From contig JALOCI010000009.1 of NCBI GenBank assembly GCA_023227835.1, positions 14,293-78,292 of the forward strand: a stretch of 64,000 bases of DNA, in the 5' to 3' direction. This DNA comes from Bacteroidales bacterium (GTDB taxonomy: Bacteria > Bacteroidota > Bacteroidia > Bacteroidales > UBA932). Of this stretch, positions 50,143 through 58,917 are shown in pieces (the stretch's first letter is position 1; every line of letters starts with the position of its first letter). The notes beneath the pieces were generated by a model. It searched no databases. It was not told the origin of the DNA and saw only the letters and a list, made by a program, of their open reading frames with translations. Both the position numbers and the translations under genes were made by a program.

Positions 50143-51912
50143 ATGAATGTCACACGCACTTTTGATCTTTTAGAAAGACTCGTTAAGCTCTACCCGAAAG
50201 ATGACATACTCAGTAGAAAACAAAATGGTAAATGGATTAAGTTTTCTTCTGCCGAATATAAAGAGAAATCGCATACTCTGGCATATGCATTTCTTGCCAT
50301 GGGGTTAGAAAAGTTCGATAAAGTAATCACAATCTGCAACAACAGGGAGGAGTGGAATTTTATCGATATGGGGCTTTCCCTTGCACATCTAGTACATGTC
50401 CCGGTGTACTCGACACTTGGGAATGAGGACTATAAACACATTTTCAAACATAGTGACGCGAAGATAATATTTGTTGGAGGAGAATCAATTTACAAGAAGA
50501 TCCAGCATATCGTTTCAAAGATGGAAAATCCTCCTCTGATCTTTTCAATGGATGAGATAAATGGAGTAAGAAATCTTTCCGAACTCTTCACTCTCGGAAA
50601 AGAGAAAGAAAATGAGTTTACTGCAATAATTGAAGAGAATAAACGCACAATTGACGAGAATGATCTTGTCACAATCATCTATACATCAGGTACTACAGGC
50701 ACTCCAAAAGGAGTAATGCTTTCACATAAAAACCTTGTGTTTACATTCATAGGTTCAGCAGTACAGCAGATAAAAGACCATAACCATAAGATGCTTAGTT
50801 TTTTACCCCTATGCCATATATATGAAAGAAGCATGAACTATGAGTATCAGTATTTGGGGATAAGTACTTATTACGCAGAAAGTCTGGCAACCATTGCTGC
50901 CGACCTTGCGGATTGTCATGCTGACGGCTTCTGTGCTGTACCAAGGGTACTTGAAATGATGTATAATAAATTTGAAGCTGCCGGCAAAGATCTTAAAGGA
51001 ATAAAGAAAATTATATACAGTTGGGCTTTCAGAATTGCAAATAAGTATGATTATACAAAGAAAGGAGTACTTTATAATGCCATGTACGGTCTTGCGGACA
51101 AGTTGGTGTACAGTAAATGGCGTGAAAAGCTGGGTGGTAAAGAGATGCTTGTAGTTTCAGGAGGCTCTGCCATTCAGGCAAAAATAGTCAGATTATTTAC
51201 TGCCGCCAAGATGTATATTTTCGAAGGCTACGGAATGACCGAAACCTCTCCTATTATAGCAGTAAATAATCCGAAAGAGATGATTATCAAAATCGGCACT
51301 GTGGGTAAAGCAACAGTAGGAACCGATTTAAAGATTGCCGAAGACGGCGAGATTCTTACCAGAGGCCCACATGTTATGTTAGGTTATTATAAAGATCCGG
51401 AATATACAAAGAGTGTAATTGATGATGAGGGGTATTTCCATACCGGAGATATAGGAACAATTGTAGATGGTATATTTTTAAAAATCACAGACAGGAAGAA
51501 AGAGATATTTAAACTCTCTGCCGGTAAGTATGTTGCTCCTCAGGTTATTGAGACTCTGATGAAAGAGTCCTCTTATATTGAAAACTGTATGGTTGTGGGA
51601 GAGAATCAAAAGTTTGCGTCAGCAATCATTATCCCTGCTTTCAGTCGTCTTCACTACTGGGCTGCCAAACATAAAATCCAGTTTGAAGACAATGACGATC
51701 TTATAAAGAATCCCGAAGTACAGAAAAAAATCAACAGCGAGATTGAACTTGTCAATGAGAAGCTTGCCGCACATGAACAGATTAAAAGAATTAAACTCAT
51801 AAATGACGAGTGGACACCTCTTAACGACATGTTATCACCGACTCTTAAGCTAAAAAGAAACAAAATTAACGCTAAATACAGCTCTCTGATTAACGAGATA
51901 TACAAACTCTGA
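50143..51912 (+). CDS. Long-chain acyl-CoA ligase (AMP-binding, FadD/ACSL-like)
   Basis: A 589-residue AMP-forming ligase. The nucleotide motif is TIIYTSGTTGTPKGVMLSHK, with EGYGMTETSPI, DEGYFHTGDIG and the lysine-bearing DRKKEIFKLSAGKYVAP, which together define the acyl-CoA synthetase group. It activates fatty acids for phospholipid synthesis or oxidation. The frame of about 590 residues is typical of Bacteroidota long-chain ligases. It starts 4 bases after the threonine aldolase stop, but the two functions are unrelated. Confidence 0.93.
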   Translation: MNVTRTFDLLERLVKLYPKDDILSRKQNGKWIKFSSAEYKEKSHTLAYAFLAMGLEKFDKVITICNNREEWNFIDMGLSLAHLVHVPVYSTLGNEDYKHIFKHSDAKIIFVGGESIYKKIQHIVSKMENPPLIFSMDEINGVRNLSELFTLGKEKENEFTAIIEENKRTIDENDLVTIIYTSGTTGTPKGVMLSHKNLVFTFIGSAVQQIKDHNHKMLSFLPLCHIYERSMNYEYQYLGISTYYAESLATIAADLADCHADGFCAVPRVLEMMYNKFEAAGKDLKGIKKIIYSWAFRIANKYDYTKKGVLYNAMYGLADKLVYSKWREKLGGKEMLVVSGGSAIQAKIVRLFTAAKMYIFEGYGMTETSPIIAVNNPKEMIIKIGTVGKATVGTDLKIAEDGEILTRGPHVMLGYYKDPEYTKSVIDDEGYFHTGDIGTIVDGIFLKITDRKKEIFKLSAGKYVAPQVIETLMKESSYIENCMVVGENQKFASAIIIPAFSRLHYWAAKHKIQFEDNDDLIKNPEVQKKINSEIELVNEKLAAHEQIKRIKLINDEWTPLNDMLSPTLKLKRNKINAKYSSLINEIYKL

Positions 51913-51917
51913 AAACA

Positions 51918-52796
51918 ATGATCTTCCGGGAAGCAAATAGTAATGATATTAACGGATTATTTGAAGTATGGAAGACCTGCTTTACTGATGATATTTCATA
52001 CATTGACAACTATTTCAAGTTTTGCTTCCCATACACAAGAACTCTTGTTGCTGATACCGGTTCGGGAGAAATAGCTTCCAGCATAACCCTCATTCCGGCA
52101 ACTGCTCCAATCAACAACGAAGCCATTAAAGGATATTACCTCTATGCCGTTGGCACCAAGCCGGAACACAGAGGCATTGCTTTATCCTCATCGCTTATTG
52201 ATCTGGCTAAGCGAATTTGTCGCAACGAGAACCTTTCCTTTCTTATAACAAAACCAGCAAGCGAGAGTTTGTATGGGCTATACAAAAGGTATGGTTTTTT
52301 TAAGACTCTATATGAAGAACATATCTCAGAGCCTCTCCTTTTTCAGAAAAGCGCATCATATTCAGACAACCTCCAAACCTCCCCTCTCACCCTTTTTAAT
52401 TTTGAGAAATTCAGGAACAATTCCGACAACAAATTTCTCTGGAGCAGAGAGGTTTTAAATTATATTTTGCTTGAAACCTCCGAGAGAAACGGATTCTGCA
52501 TTCTTGTAGAAGGAAAGGACAATCCCTCAAAGGTTAATTACCTTATATCATATCCCATATCTGAAGATATTGAAACAATCCGGATTCTGGAAACTGATAT
52601 GAAAGAATACAACCATTCAATTCTACACCGATTAATCTCACACATATATCCACATGCCACTACAATAGAGACTATCCGCCCCAATAGCTCTCGGGCACAT
52701 ATAAATAATTTGAAAAAAAGCGGACTTTTTCTCCCTTTAGAACAAGAAGCATCTGCAAACCTCGAAAATTTTTCCATCATGCTCCCCATGGAATAA
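51918..52796 (+). CDS. GNAT-family N-acetyltransferase
   Basis: A 292-residue protein with a GNAT fold in its first half: IFREANSNDINGLFEVWKTC, YAVGTKPEHRGIALSSSLID (acetyl-CoA loop with RGIA in place of the RGxGxG/A consensus), and RICRNENLSFLITKPA then YKRYGFF. The second half looks like a second, degenerate GNAT-like unit, as in Eis-like proteins. The substrate is unknown. Its 3' end (52780-52795) holds a degraded copy of the parS-like sequence next to it. It is convergent with mnmG. Confidence 0.8.
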   Translation: MIFREANSNDINGLFEVWKTCFTDDISYIDNYFKFCFPYTRTLVADTGSGEIASSITLIPATAPINNEAIKGYYLYAVGTKPEHRGIALSSSLIDLAKRICRNENLSFLITKPASESLYGLYKRYGFFKTLYEEHISEPLLFQKSASYSDNLQTSPLTLFNFEKFRNNSDNKFLWSREVLNYILLETSERNGFCILVEGKDNPSKVNYLISYPISEDIETIRILETDMKEYNHSILHRLISHIYPHATTIETIRPNSSRAHINNLKKSGLFLPLEQEASANLENFSIMLPME

Positions 52797-52798
52797 TT

Positions 52799-52814
52799 TG
52801 TTCCCCGTGGAACA
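52799..52814. promoter_or_regulatory. parS-like site between GNAT gene and mnmG
   Basis: TGTTCCCCGTGGAACA is one base off the perfect palindrome TGTTCCACGTGGAACA, a known form of the ParB-binding parS site. It is the exact reverse complement of the site at 53315-53330. It lies 14 bases beyond the mnmG stop in the convergent gap. A degraded copy, TGCTCCCCATGGAATA (13 of 16 matches), stands 19 bases upstream at 52780-52795. Confidence 0.65.
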
Positions 52815-52828
52815 TTTGCATCCGACTT

Positions 52829-54910
52829 TTATCTGCCGAAATATATCAAAAGTACCGAGATGTCTGCCGGAGAGACACCCGGAATCCTGGAAGCCTGCGC
52901 AATAGTCTTTGGTCTGTGTCTTTCCAATTTTTGCCTTGACTCTATTGATATCGATTTTAATACAGAATAATCAAATTTTTCGGGAATCTTAACATCTTCA
53001 AGTCTCAAGATTTTATCAGCCAGTCTTTTTTCTCTTTCGATATAGCCCTTATACTTTATGGCTATCTCAGAAGCCGAAAGCAATTCTTTTGCATAAATTC
53101 TTAAAACATTTTCTTTTTCAATTGTTGGACTTTGATTATATGGAAGGCCACTATCCGAATCCGAGACATCAAAAGTTTCAGTCAATCTCTTTGCGAGAGA
53201 ATCTACAAAATCACCCCCAACAGACAATGATATTGCCGCTTCTTTAATTGACTCAAGAATACCACAATCCTCATTCTCAGAATGATTCAAAAGATTTTCT
53301 ATATAATTTTCAAATGTTCCACGGGGAACATTTTTTAATAACGATAATAAATCCGTTTCCGGTCTTGAAAGTATTTCTGAAAGAGTTTTTTTCTGTTGAA
53401 TATCACTTGAGCCTATTGTGTTCAAATATGCATTTACATCTGATGGCTGAATAGATGCGTTTTGTATAAAATCGGAAATTTGCTTTATCTGAAAATATTT
53501 CTTCTTTTCAAGATCGAATCTCTGTTTAGAAGCAAGACCTATAAAATATGAAGCTTCCGTAAGTCGCCTGTCTGCATTGTCTTGCCTTAAAAGAATTCTG
53601 TACTCCGCTCTTGAAGTAAACATCCTGTATGGTTCATCAACACCTTTCGTAATCAGGTCATCTATTAAAACACCAATATATGCCTGATCTCTTTTTAACA
53701 CGAACGGGTCTTTCCCGGAAATTTTAAGATGAGCGTTTATACCCGCCATCAATCCTTGTGCAGCAGCCTCTTCATATCCGGTTGTTCCGTTTACTTGTCC
53801 TGCAAAATACAGATTCTCTATATTTTTTAATTCAAGAGTATGATTTAATTGTGTCGGAGGAAAATAATCATACTCCACTGCATATGCCGGTCTGTATATT
53901 ACTACGGATTCAAGCCCCGGAATCATTTTCAGTGCTGCATATTGTGTTTCCAGGGGCAATGATGAAGAGAAGCCTTGTAAATAATATTCGTTAGTATTCC
54001 ATCCCTCCGGTTCAAGGAATAGCTGATGAGAATCTTTATCAGAAAAAGTTCGAAGTTTATCTTCAATACTCGGGCAATACCTTGGCCCTTTCCCGTGAAT
54101 TTTCCCGGAAAAAAGAGGAGAGTCCTGAAACCCATCTTTTAGAATTTCGTGTACTACTTTATTTGTATGAACCATGTAACATGGCATCTGTTCAATATTC
54201 GACTGAATTGGAGATGGAATTGTCAGAAAAGAGAACTTTTCAGGAGAGGGATCTCCTTTCTGTATCTGTAACCTTGTCAGATCTACTGAACGAATATCCA
54301 AACGTGGCGGGGTTCCTGTTTTCATTCTGTCGACATCAATTCCCATATTTTTTATCTGATCTGATAAAAATAAAGAGGGCGGCTCCCCTATTCTTCCGCC
54401 TTCAGCAGTGTTATGGCCTATAAATAATTTTCCGTTTAAAAATGTACCAGAAGTAATGATTACTGATTTAGCCAGGAATTTTGCACCTAAAGATGTTTTT
54501 ACGCCTATTACCCTCTTGCCTTCGAATATCAGCTCTGTAGCAGAGTCCTGCCATAGATTGAGATTTTGTGTGTGTTCAAGTACGTAGCGCCAGTTCATTG
54601 AAAAATGTTGTCTGTCACATTGCGCTCTCGGACTCCACATCGCCGGACCTTTTGACCTGTTCAACATTCTGAACTGAATAGTGCTTGCATCCGTAATAAT
54701 GCCCATATACCCGCCTAAAGCATCAATCTCTCTTACAATCTGACCTTTTGCGATTCCTCCGACAGCTGGGTTACAGGACATTTGTGCAATTTTGCCCAAA
54801 TCCATTGTCAAAAGCAAAACTTTTGATCCCATTTTTGCTCCTGCATGTGCCGCCTCGCAACCTGCATGCCCTGCACCGACAACAATTATATCATATTTGT
54901 CTGTTATCAT
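52829..54910 (-). CDS. mnmG: tRNA uridine-5-carboxymethylaminomethyl modification enzyme MnmG
   Basis: MnmG, with MnmE, makes the 5-carboxymethylaminomethyl group on wobble uridine of several tRNAs. Typical features are VVGAGHAGCEAA (FAD Rossmann), QMSCNPAVGGIAKGQIVREI, RSKGPAMWSPRAQCDR, and FAGQVNGTTGYEEAAAQGL. At 693 residues it is about 65 longer than usual (~625). The surplus lies at roughly residues 525-600, between the SEILSRPE stretch and KYKGYIEREK in the C-terminal helical domain. The first part of the surplus (NVPRGTFENY) is encoded by a parS-like site. It forms an operon with ybeY and the AhpD-like gene. Confidence 0.95.
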   Translation of the reverse strand: MITDKYDIIVVGAGHAGCEAAHAGAKMGSKVLLLTMDLGKIAQMSCNPAVGGIAKGQIVREIDALGGYMGIITDASTIQFRMLNRSKGPAMWSPRAQCDRQHFSMNWRYVLEHTQNLNLWQDSATELIFEGKRVIGVKTSLGAKFLAKSVIITSGTFLNGKLFIGHNTAEGGRIGEPPSLFLSDQIKNMGIDVDRMKTGTPPRLDIRSVDLTRLQIQKGDPSPEKFSFLTIPSPIQSNIEQMPCYMVHTNKVVHEILKDGFQDSPLFSGKIHGKGPRYCPSIEDKLRTFSDKDSHQLFLEPEGWNTNEYYLQGFSSSLPLETQYAALKMIPGLESVVIYRPAYAVEYDYFPPTQLNHTLELKNIENLYFAGQVNGTTGYEEAAAQGLMAGINAHLKISGKDPFVLKRDQAYIGVLIDDLITKGVDEPYRMFTSRAEYRILLRQDNADRRLTEASYFIGLASKQRFDLEKKKYFQIKQISDFIQNASIQPSDVNAYLNTIGSSDIQQKKTLSEILSRPETDLLSLLKNVPRGTFENYIENLLNHSENEDCGILESIKEAAISLSVGGDFVDSLAKRLTETFDVSDSDSGLPYNQSPTIEKENVLRIYAKELLSASEIAIKYKGYIEREKRLADKILRLEDVKIPEKFDYSVLKSISIESRQKLERHRPKTIAQASRIPGVSPADISVLLIYFGR
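53315..53330. promoter_or_regulatory. parS-like site inside mnmG
   Basis: TGTTCCACGGGGAACA is one base off TGTTCCACGTGGAACA, and is the exact reverse complement of the site at 52799-52814, 516 bp away. Read in the mnmG frame it encodes NVPRGT at about residue 527, at the beginning of the unusual insertion. parS sites in genes near the origin are a known pattern. Confidence 0.6.
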
Positions 54911-54915
54911 TAAAA

Positions 54916-55338
54916 CTATCTCTTTGCTAAATAATAATCCTCTCGGGATCTCATTAACTCCTGCTCACTTTTTTCCCCGTCATCATATCCGGAAAGATGT
55001 AAAACACCATGAATAATCACCCTATAAAGCTCATCTACAAACTGTTGACTATATATTTCGGCGTTTTCTCTTACTCTATCAACACTTATGAATATATCAC
55101 CAGAAAAGTTGTTTCCTTCAGAATTGTCAAAAGTTATTACATCTGTGAAATAGTCATGTCCTAAATATTTTTTATTCATTTCTAAAAGGTAGTCATCTGA
55201 ACAAAAAATAACAGACAATTCGTCCAGTTTTTTACTCTTTAAAATCCCCTCTTCTTCTAATGCAGACAGAATCCAGGTTTTGCAAGTTCTTTTATTTTTA
55301 AAAGTGAACCTGACATCTTCAGTAAAAAAATTAATCAT
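54916..55338 (-). CDS. ybeY: Endoribonuclease YbeY
   Basis: YbeY is a zinc-dependent rRNA-maturation and quality-control RNase. From ATG 55338 the protein has 140 residues, with FFTEDVRFTFKNK at the start, YLGHDYFTDVITFDN in the middle and the zinc motif VIIHGVLHLSGYDDGEKSEQ (HGxLHLxGYDH-type; the last position is Asp-Gly rather than His). The longer frame from 55410 is not family-like. It starts inside the end of the AhpD-like gene (8-base overlap) and ends 5 bases before mnmG. Confidence 0.93.
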   Translation of the reverse strand: MINFFTEDVRFTFKNKRTCKTWILSALEEEGILKSKKLDELSVIFCSDDYLLEMNKKYLGHDYFTDVITFDNSEGNNFSGDIFISVDRVRENAEIYSQQFVDELYRVIIHGVLHLSGYDDGEKSEQELMRSREDYYLAKR

Positions 55339-55693
55339 TGTCTTGCGTATTATCAATGCCTTCCAATTCTTCCCAATAATCAAGGGCTCTCCTTGTATGA
55401 GGTATAACAATTGAACCTCCTACCAAATTAGCAACAGAAAAAATCTCGAAAAGTTGTTCTTTTGTTACTTTTAATTCGTAACATTTTTCAAGATGGTATT
55501 TTATACAGTCATCACATCTTAACACCATAGAAGTTGCCAATCCTAACATTTCCTTAGTCTGCGCAGATAAAGCCCCGTCTTCGTAAGTCCTGGTATCGAG
55601 ATTAAAAAATCGTTTAAAAAATAATTTATCCTGATCCAGGATTTTTTTATTCATTTTGGCACGAAATGTGCGGAAATTATTTACTTGGTCCAT
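55331..55693 (-). CDS. Carboxymuconolactone decarboxylase/AhpD-family protein
   Basis: A 120-residue all-helical protein from ATG 55693 (ATG 55654 is also possible). It has the AhpD-like redox motif CDDC within MVLRCDDCIKYHLEKC and continues LKVTKEQLFEIFSVANLVGGSI. The family covers AhpD-type peroxidase partners and decarboxylases; many members detoxify peroxides, and the CxxC supports a redox role. It heads the ybeY-mnmG operon. Promoter-like TATTTTTG octamers lie just upstream on the minus strand. Confidence 0.8.
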   Translation of the reverse strand: MDQVNNFRTFRAKMNKKILDQDKLFFKRFFNLDTRTYEDGALSAQTKEMLGLATSMVLRCDDCIKYHLEKCYELKVTKEQLFEIFSVANLVGGSIVIPHTRRALDYWEELEGIDNTQDND

Positions 55694-55749
55694 ACAAAAA
55701 TATTTGTGCAAAACTACAAAAATATACTTATTTAAAACTTTTTTAAACC

Positions 55750-56691
55750 ATGTCAAAAGTTAGTGTTATTGGTGCCGGAAATGTTGGTGCAACATGTGCT
55801 TACGCTATGTGTCTCATGCAGGTAGCATCTGAAATTGTTCTTCTAGATGTTAAACCTGGATTATCCGAAGGTAAGGCAATTGATATGATGCAAACAGCGA
55901 AGCATCTTAAATTTGAAACCAGAATTACCGGTGTTACAAATGATTATGAAGCTACATCAAACTCAGATGTTATCGTAATCACCTCAGGTATACCTCGTAA
56001 ACCGGGTATGACCAGAGAAGAACTTATCGGAACAAATGCATCTATTGTAAATGATGTCGTTTCAAATTCACTCAAGTATTCACCAAATGCAATCATAGTA
56101 ATAATATCTAACCCGATGGACACCATGACTTATCTTACTCTTAAGTCATCCGGCCTTCCAAAAAACAGGGTTATAGGTATGGGTGGCATGCTTGACAGCA
56201 GCCGATTTATCTATTACCTGAGCAAAGCTCTTGAAGCACCTGCAAGTGATGTTGCCGGTCTGGTAATTGGCGGACACGGTGATACTACAATGATTCCTCT
56301 TACAAGGTTTGCGAACCTCAGAGGTATTCCGGTATCTGAGTTAACTACCAAAGAGGTACTTGATCAGATTACTGAAGATACTATGAAAGGCGGTGCAACA
56401 CTCACAAAGCTTATCGGCACTTCTGCATGGTATGCTCCCGGTGCAAATGCTGCAGCACTTGTAAGGGCAATCGTACACGACGAGAAAAAGGTGTACCCTT
56501 GCTGTGTATCTCTTGAGGGTGAGTATTATCAGAATGATGTATGCATAGGAGTTCCTTGCGTTATCGGTAAAAACGGATGGGAAAAGATCATTGAGCTTAA
56601 CCTTAATCCGGAAGAGAGATCTCTCTTCCAAAAGAGTGTTGATGCTGTACGATCTACAAATGATGTGCTTAAAGAGCTGAAACTCGTATAG
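55750..56691 (+). CDS. mdh: Malate dehydrogenase
   Basis: Mdh interconverts malate and oxaloacetate with NAD. The 313-residue protein has the Rossmann motif VIGAGNVGATCA, the substrate loop IPRKPGMTREELI (Arg rather than the LDH Gln marks malate specificity), ISNPMDTMTYL, and the catalytic His in VIGGHGDTTMIPL. The length is that of LDH-like bacterial malate dehydrogenases. It is divergent from the AhpD-like/ybeY/mnmG operon and is followed by tRNA-Ala. Confidence 0.96.
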   Translation: MSKVSVIGAGNVGATCAYAMCLMQVASEIVLLDVKPGLSEGKAIDMMQTAKHLKFETRITGVTNDYEATSNSDVIVITSGIPRKPGMTREELIGTNASIVNDVVSNSLKYSPNAIIVIISNPMDTMTYLTLKSSGLPKNRVIGMGGMLDSSRFIYYLSKALEAPASDVAGLVIGGHGDTTMIPLTRFANLRGIPVSELTTKEVLDQITEDTMKGGATLTKLIGTSAWYAPGANAAALVRAIVHDEKKVYPCCVSLEGEYYQNDVCIGVPCVIGKNGWEKIIELNLNPEERSLFQKSVDAVRSTNDVLKELKLV

Positions 56692-56710
56692 TATTAACTA
56701 TTTGGAATAG

Positions 56711-56738
56711 TTTTTGCACATATAAAAGTGTGCAAAAA
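56711..56738. repeat. Inverted repeat between mdh and tRNA-Ala
   Basis: TTTTTGCACA and TGTGCAAAAA form 10-base arms around an 8-base loop, starting 20 bases after the mdh stop. There is no following T-run on either strand, so it is not a clear terminator. It may be a processing or regulatory structure ahead of the tRNA. Confidence 0.4.
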
Positions 56739-56743
56739 CCCCC

Positions 56744-56817
<74 letters not shown>

Positions 56818-56890
56818 CAAAAAAGTTTTGAACAATTACATTAACTTTTAATGTTCTATTTTTGTTGATTTTAATATTATTTCCGAAAGT

Positions 56891-56899
56891 TTATCCACA
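56891..56899 (+). other. Single perfect DnaA-box-like 9-mer
   Basis: TTATCCACA lies in the AT-rich 147-base gap between tRNA-Ala and tonB. One 9-mer is expected by chance about every 130 kb on both strands of even-composition DNA, so it carries little weight alone, and no box cluster is seen. The rest of the gap holds nothing else I recognise. Confidence 0.25.
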
Positions 56900-56964
56900 A
56901 TAACTTTTGTCAAATAATTATTTCTTATTACTTTTACAAACTCAAAAATCGCAGAGACAAAGTT

Positions 56965-57657
56965 ATGGAAGTAAAGAAAACATCTAAAGCCAATCTTGAA
57001 AGCAAGAAATTTTTGTTCAGAGAGATAGGATTAATAATCGCTTTGGCAGTTTCACTGCTCGCTTTTGAATGGAAAAGCACTGATAAAAAGGAATCAACAT
57101 TGACAACCGATGCGGCAGTTACTATCGAGGATGAGATGATTCCTATTACACAGGAGACCCCTCCGCCACCACAGACAATGGAGATTCCTATAGTATCTGA
57201 TGAAATCCAGATTGTCGATGATGATATGAAAATTGAGTCTGATCTTGTTATTAACACAGAGGATGACAGCAAACTCGGAGTTGAGATTAAGAACTATGTA
57301 GCCGGTTCAGGTAAGGCCGAAGAGGTTGAGGAAGAGGAAATACCTTTCCAGATTGTAGAAGAGAAGCCTAAGTTCCAGGGCGGCGATGAAAACACTTTTA
57401 CAAAATGGGTTTTTGAACGTCTTATCTATCCTGAAATGGCAAAGGAAAATGGTGTTCAGGGCCGCGTTATCCTTCAATTCCTTGTCAACACTGACGGAAG
57501 TGTAAGTGACGTTAAAGTTGTAAGGGGTGTAGATCCTTCTCTTGATAAAGAGGCAGCACGTGTAGTTGCATCTTCACCAAAATGGACACCGGGAAGACAA
57601 AGAAACAAACCGGTAAAGGTTCGTTACATTTTCCCTGTGATATTCCAGTTAAGATAG
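56965..57657 (+). CDS. tonB: TonB-like energy-transducing protein
   Basis: TonB links the inner-membrane proton gradient to outer-membrane receptors such as the two in this window. The 230-residue protein has a single N-terminal transmembrane helix (about 19-35, IGLIIALAVSLLAF), an acidic, Pro-containing periplasmic spacer (TQETPPPPQTMEIP), and a C-terminal TonB_C domain (about 150-230: YPEMAKENGVQGRVILQFLV, then SSPKWTPGRQRNKPVKVRY). No exbB or exbD is adjacent. A strong terminator follows. Confidence 0.93.
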   Translation: MEVKKTSKANLESKKFLFREIGLIIALAVSLLAFEWKSTDKKESTLTTDAAVTIEDEMIPITQETPPPPQTMEIPIVSDEIQIVDDDMKIESDLVINTEDDSKLGVEIKNYVAGSGKAEEVEEEEIPFQIVEEKPKFQGGDENTFTKWVFERLIYPEMAKENGVQGRVILQFLVNTDGSVSDVKVVRGVDPSLDKEAARVVASSPKWTPGRQRNKPVKVRYIFPVIFQLR

Positions 57658-57677
57658 TTATTTAATAAAATATTAAG

Positions 57678-57710
57678 AAAAGGCTGCCTCCTTAAGATGC
57701 AGCCTTTTTT
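57678..57710 (+). terminator. Terminator after tonB
   Basis: Stem AAAAGGCTGC/GCAGCCTTTT with an 11-base loop runs into a T-run. It begins 20 bases past the tonB stop. Confidence 0.92.
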
Positions 57711-57742
57711 GGTAATTCTAAATAGATATATTTCTAAAATTT

Positions 57743-58912
57743 ATGGAATTAGAAAAATGCGTCTTTGTCGGTGTAATTTCCCAGAATGATGAGGAAAATA
57801 AAGTTCTTGAATATCTCGATGAGCTGGAATTTCTTGCTGAGACAGCAGGGGCTGCCGGAGACAAGAAGTTTATTCAGAGACTGGAAAGACCTAACAATAA
57901 AACTTATGTCGGCTCTGGAAAGCTTGAGGAGATTAAGAATTATATTACAGAAAAGGAGATTAAGCTTGTAATATTTGACGACGAACTTACCCCTTCTCAG
58001 CTGAGAAATATAGAGAGGGAGCTAATGTGCAGAGTTCTTGACAGGACTAGCCTTATTCTAGATATTTTCGCCCAAAGGGCTAAGACTGCTTATGCCAAAA
58101 CACAGGTAGAACTAGCACAGTATCAGTACCTTCTTCCAAGGCTTACCCGTATGTGGTCTCACCTTGAAAGACAAAGAGGCGGTATAGGAATGAGGGGACC
58201 AGGAGAGAGTCAGATAGAGACCGACCGAAGGATTATCCTGGATAAAATTAGTAAACTTAAGGAACAACTAAAGAAAATTGACCGTCAGATGTCTTCTCAA
58301 CGTGGTAACAGGGGAAATCTGGTTCGAATAGCTCTTGTAGGATATACCAATGTAGGGAAGAGTACTTTGATGAATCTTCTTGCCAAAAGTGACGTTTTTG
58401 CTGAAAATAAACTCTTTGCAACTCTTGATACCACTGTCAGGAAAGTGGTTATAGAGAATGTTCCGTTTCTTCTTAGCGACACGGTTGGTTTTATTAGAAA
58501 ACTGCCTCATCAGCTTGTCGAGTCATTTAAAAGTACTCTTGACGAGGTACGGGAGTCAGACATTCTAATGCATGTCGTAGATATATCCCATCCGGGCTTT
58601 GAGGAACAGATTAAAGTGGTAAACGAGACGCTCGCAGATATCGGCGCCAAAGAAAAGCCCCTTTTTCTCGTTTTTAACAAGATCGATCTTTACAGGTACA
58701 CTCCACAGGACGAGTATGATTTCGGCCCTAAAAAGCAGGAAAATTACAGCCTTGACGAGCTTAAAAATTCATGGATGGGAAGAGAGCACAATCCGTGCAT
58801 TTTTATATCAGCCAAAGAGAAGACACAGATTGATAAGTTACGCAACGATATTTATAAAATGGTTGCCGAAATACATGCCGGAAGATATCCTTTCAATAAT
58901 TTTCTCTGGTAG
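57743..58912 (+). CDS. hflX: GTPase HflX
   Basis: HflX is a ribosome-splitting GTPase for stress-stalled ribosomes. The 389-residue protein shows an N-terminal HflX domain (TYVGSGKLEEIKNYITEKEI; FDDELTPSQLRNIER), the linker RGGIGMRGPGESQIETDRR, and G motifs GYTNVGKST (G1), DTVGFIRKLPHQLV (G3) and NKID (G4). The start lies behind the TAAATATATTTC promoter-like stretch near 57727. It ends 5 bases before the convergent P1 peptidase stop. Confidence 0.96.
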   Translation: MELEKCVFVGVISQNDEENKVLEYLDELEFLAETAGAAGDKKFIQRLERPNNKTYVGSGKLEEIKNYITEKEIKLVIFDDELTPSQLRNIERELMCRVLDRTSLILDIFAQRAKTAYAKTQVELAQYQYLLPRLTRMWSHLERQRGGIGMRGPGESQIETDRRIILDKISKLKEQLKKIDRQMSSQRGNRGNLVRIALVGYTNVGKSTLMNLLAKSDVFAENKLFATLDTTVRKVVIENVPFLLSDTVGFIRKLPHQLVESFKSTLDEVRESDILMHVVDISHPGFEEQIKVVNETLADIGAKEKPLFLVFNKIDLYRYTPQDEYDFGPKKQENYSLDELKNSWMGREHNPCIFISAKEKTQIDKLRNDIYKMVAEIHAGRYPFNNFLW

Positions 58913-58917
58913 GTAAG

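Noticed and set aside
56711..56738. Hairpin after mdh as an intrinsic terminator
   Set aside because: No T-run follows on the plus strand, and tRNA-Ala begins 6 bases later; kept only as an inverted repeat.
56818..56964. AT-rich gap with a DnaA box as a replication origin
   Set aside because: Only one exact box is present and there is no cluster; chance expectation is near 0.5 in a window this size.
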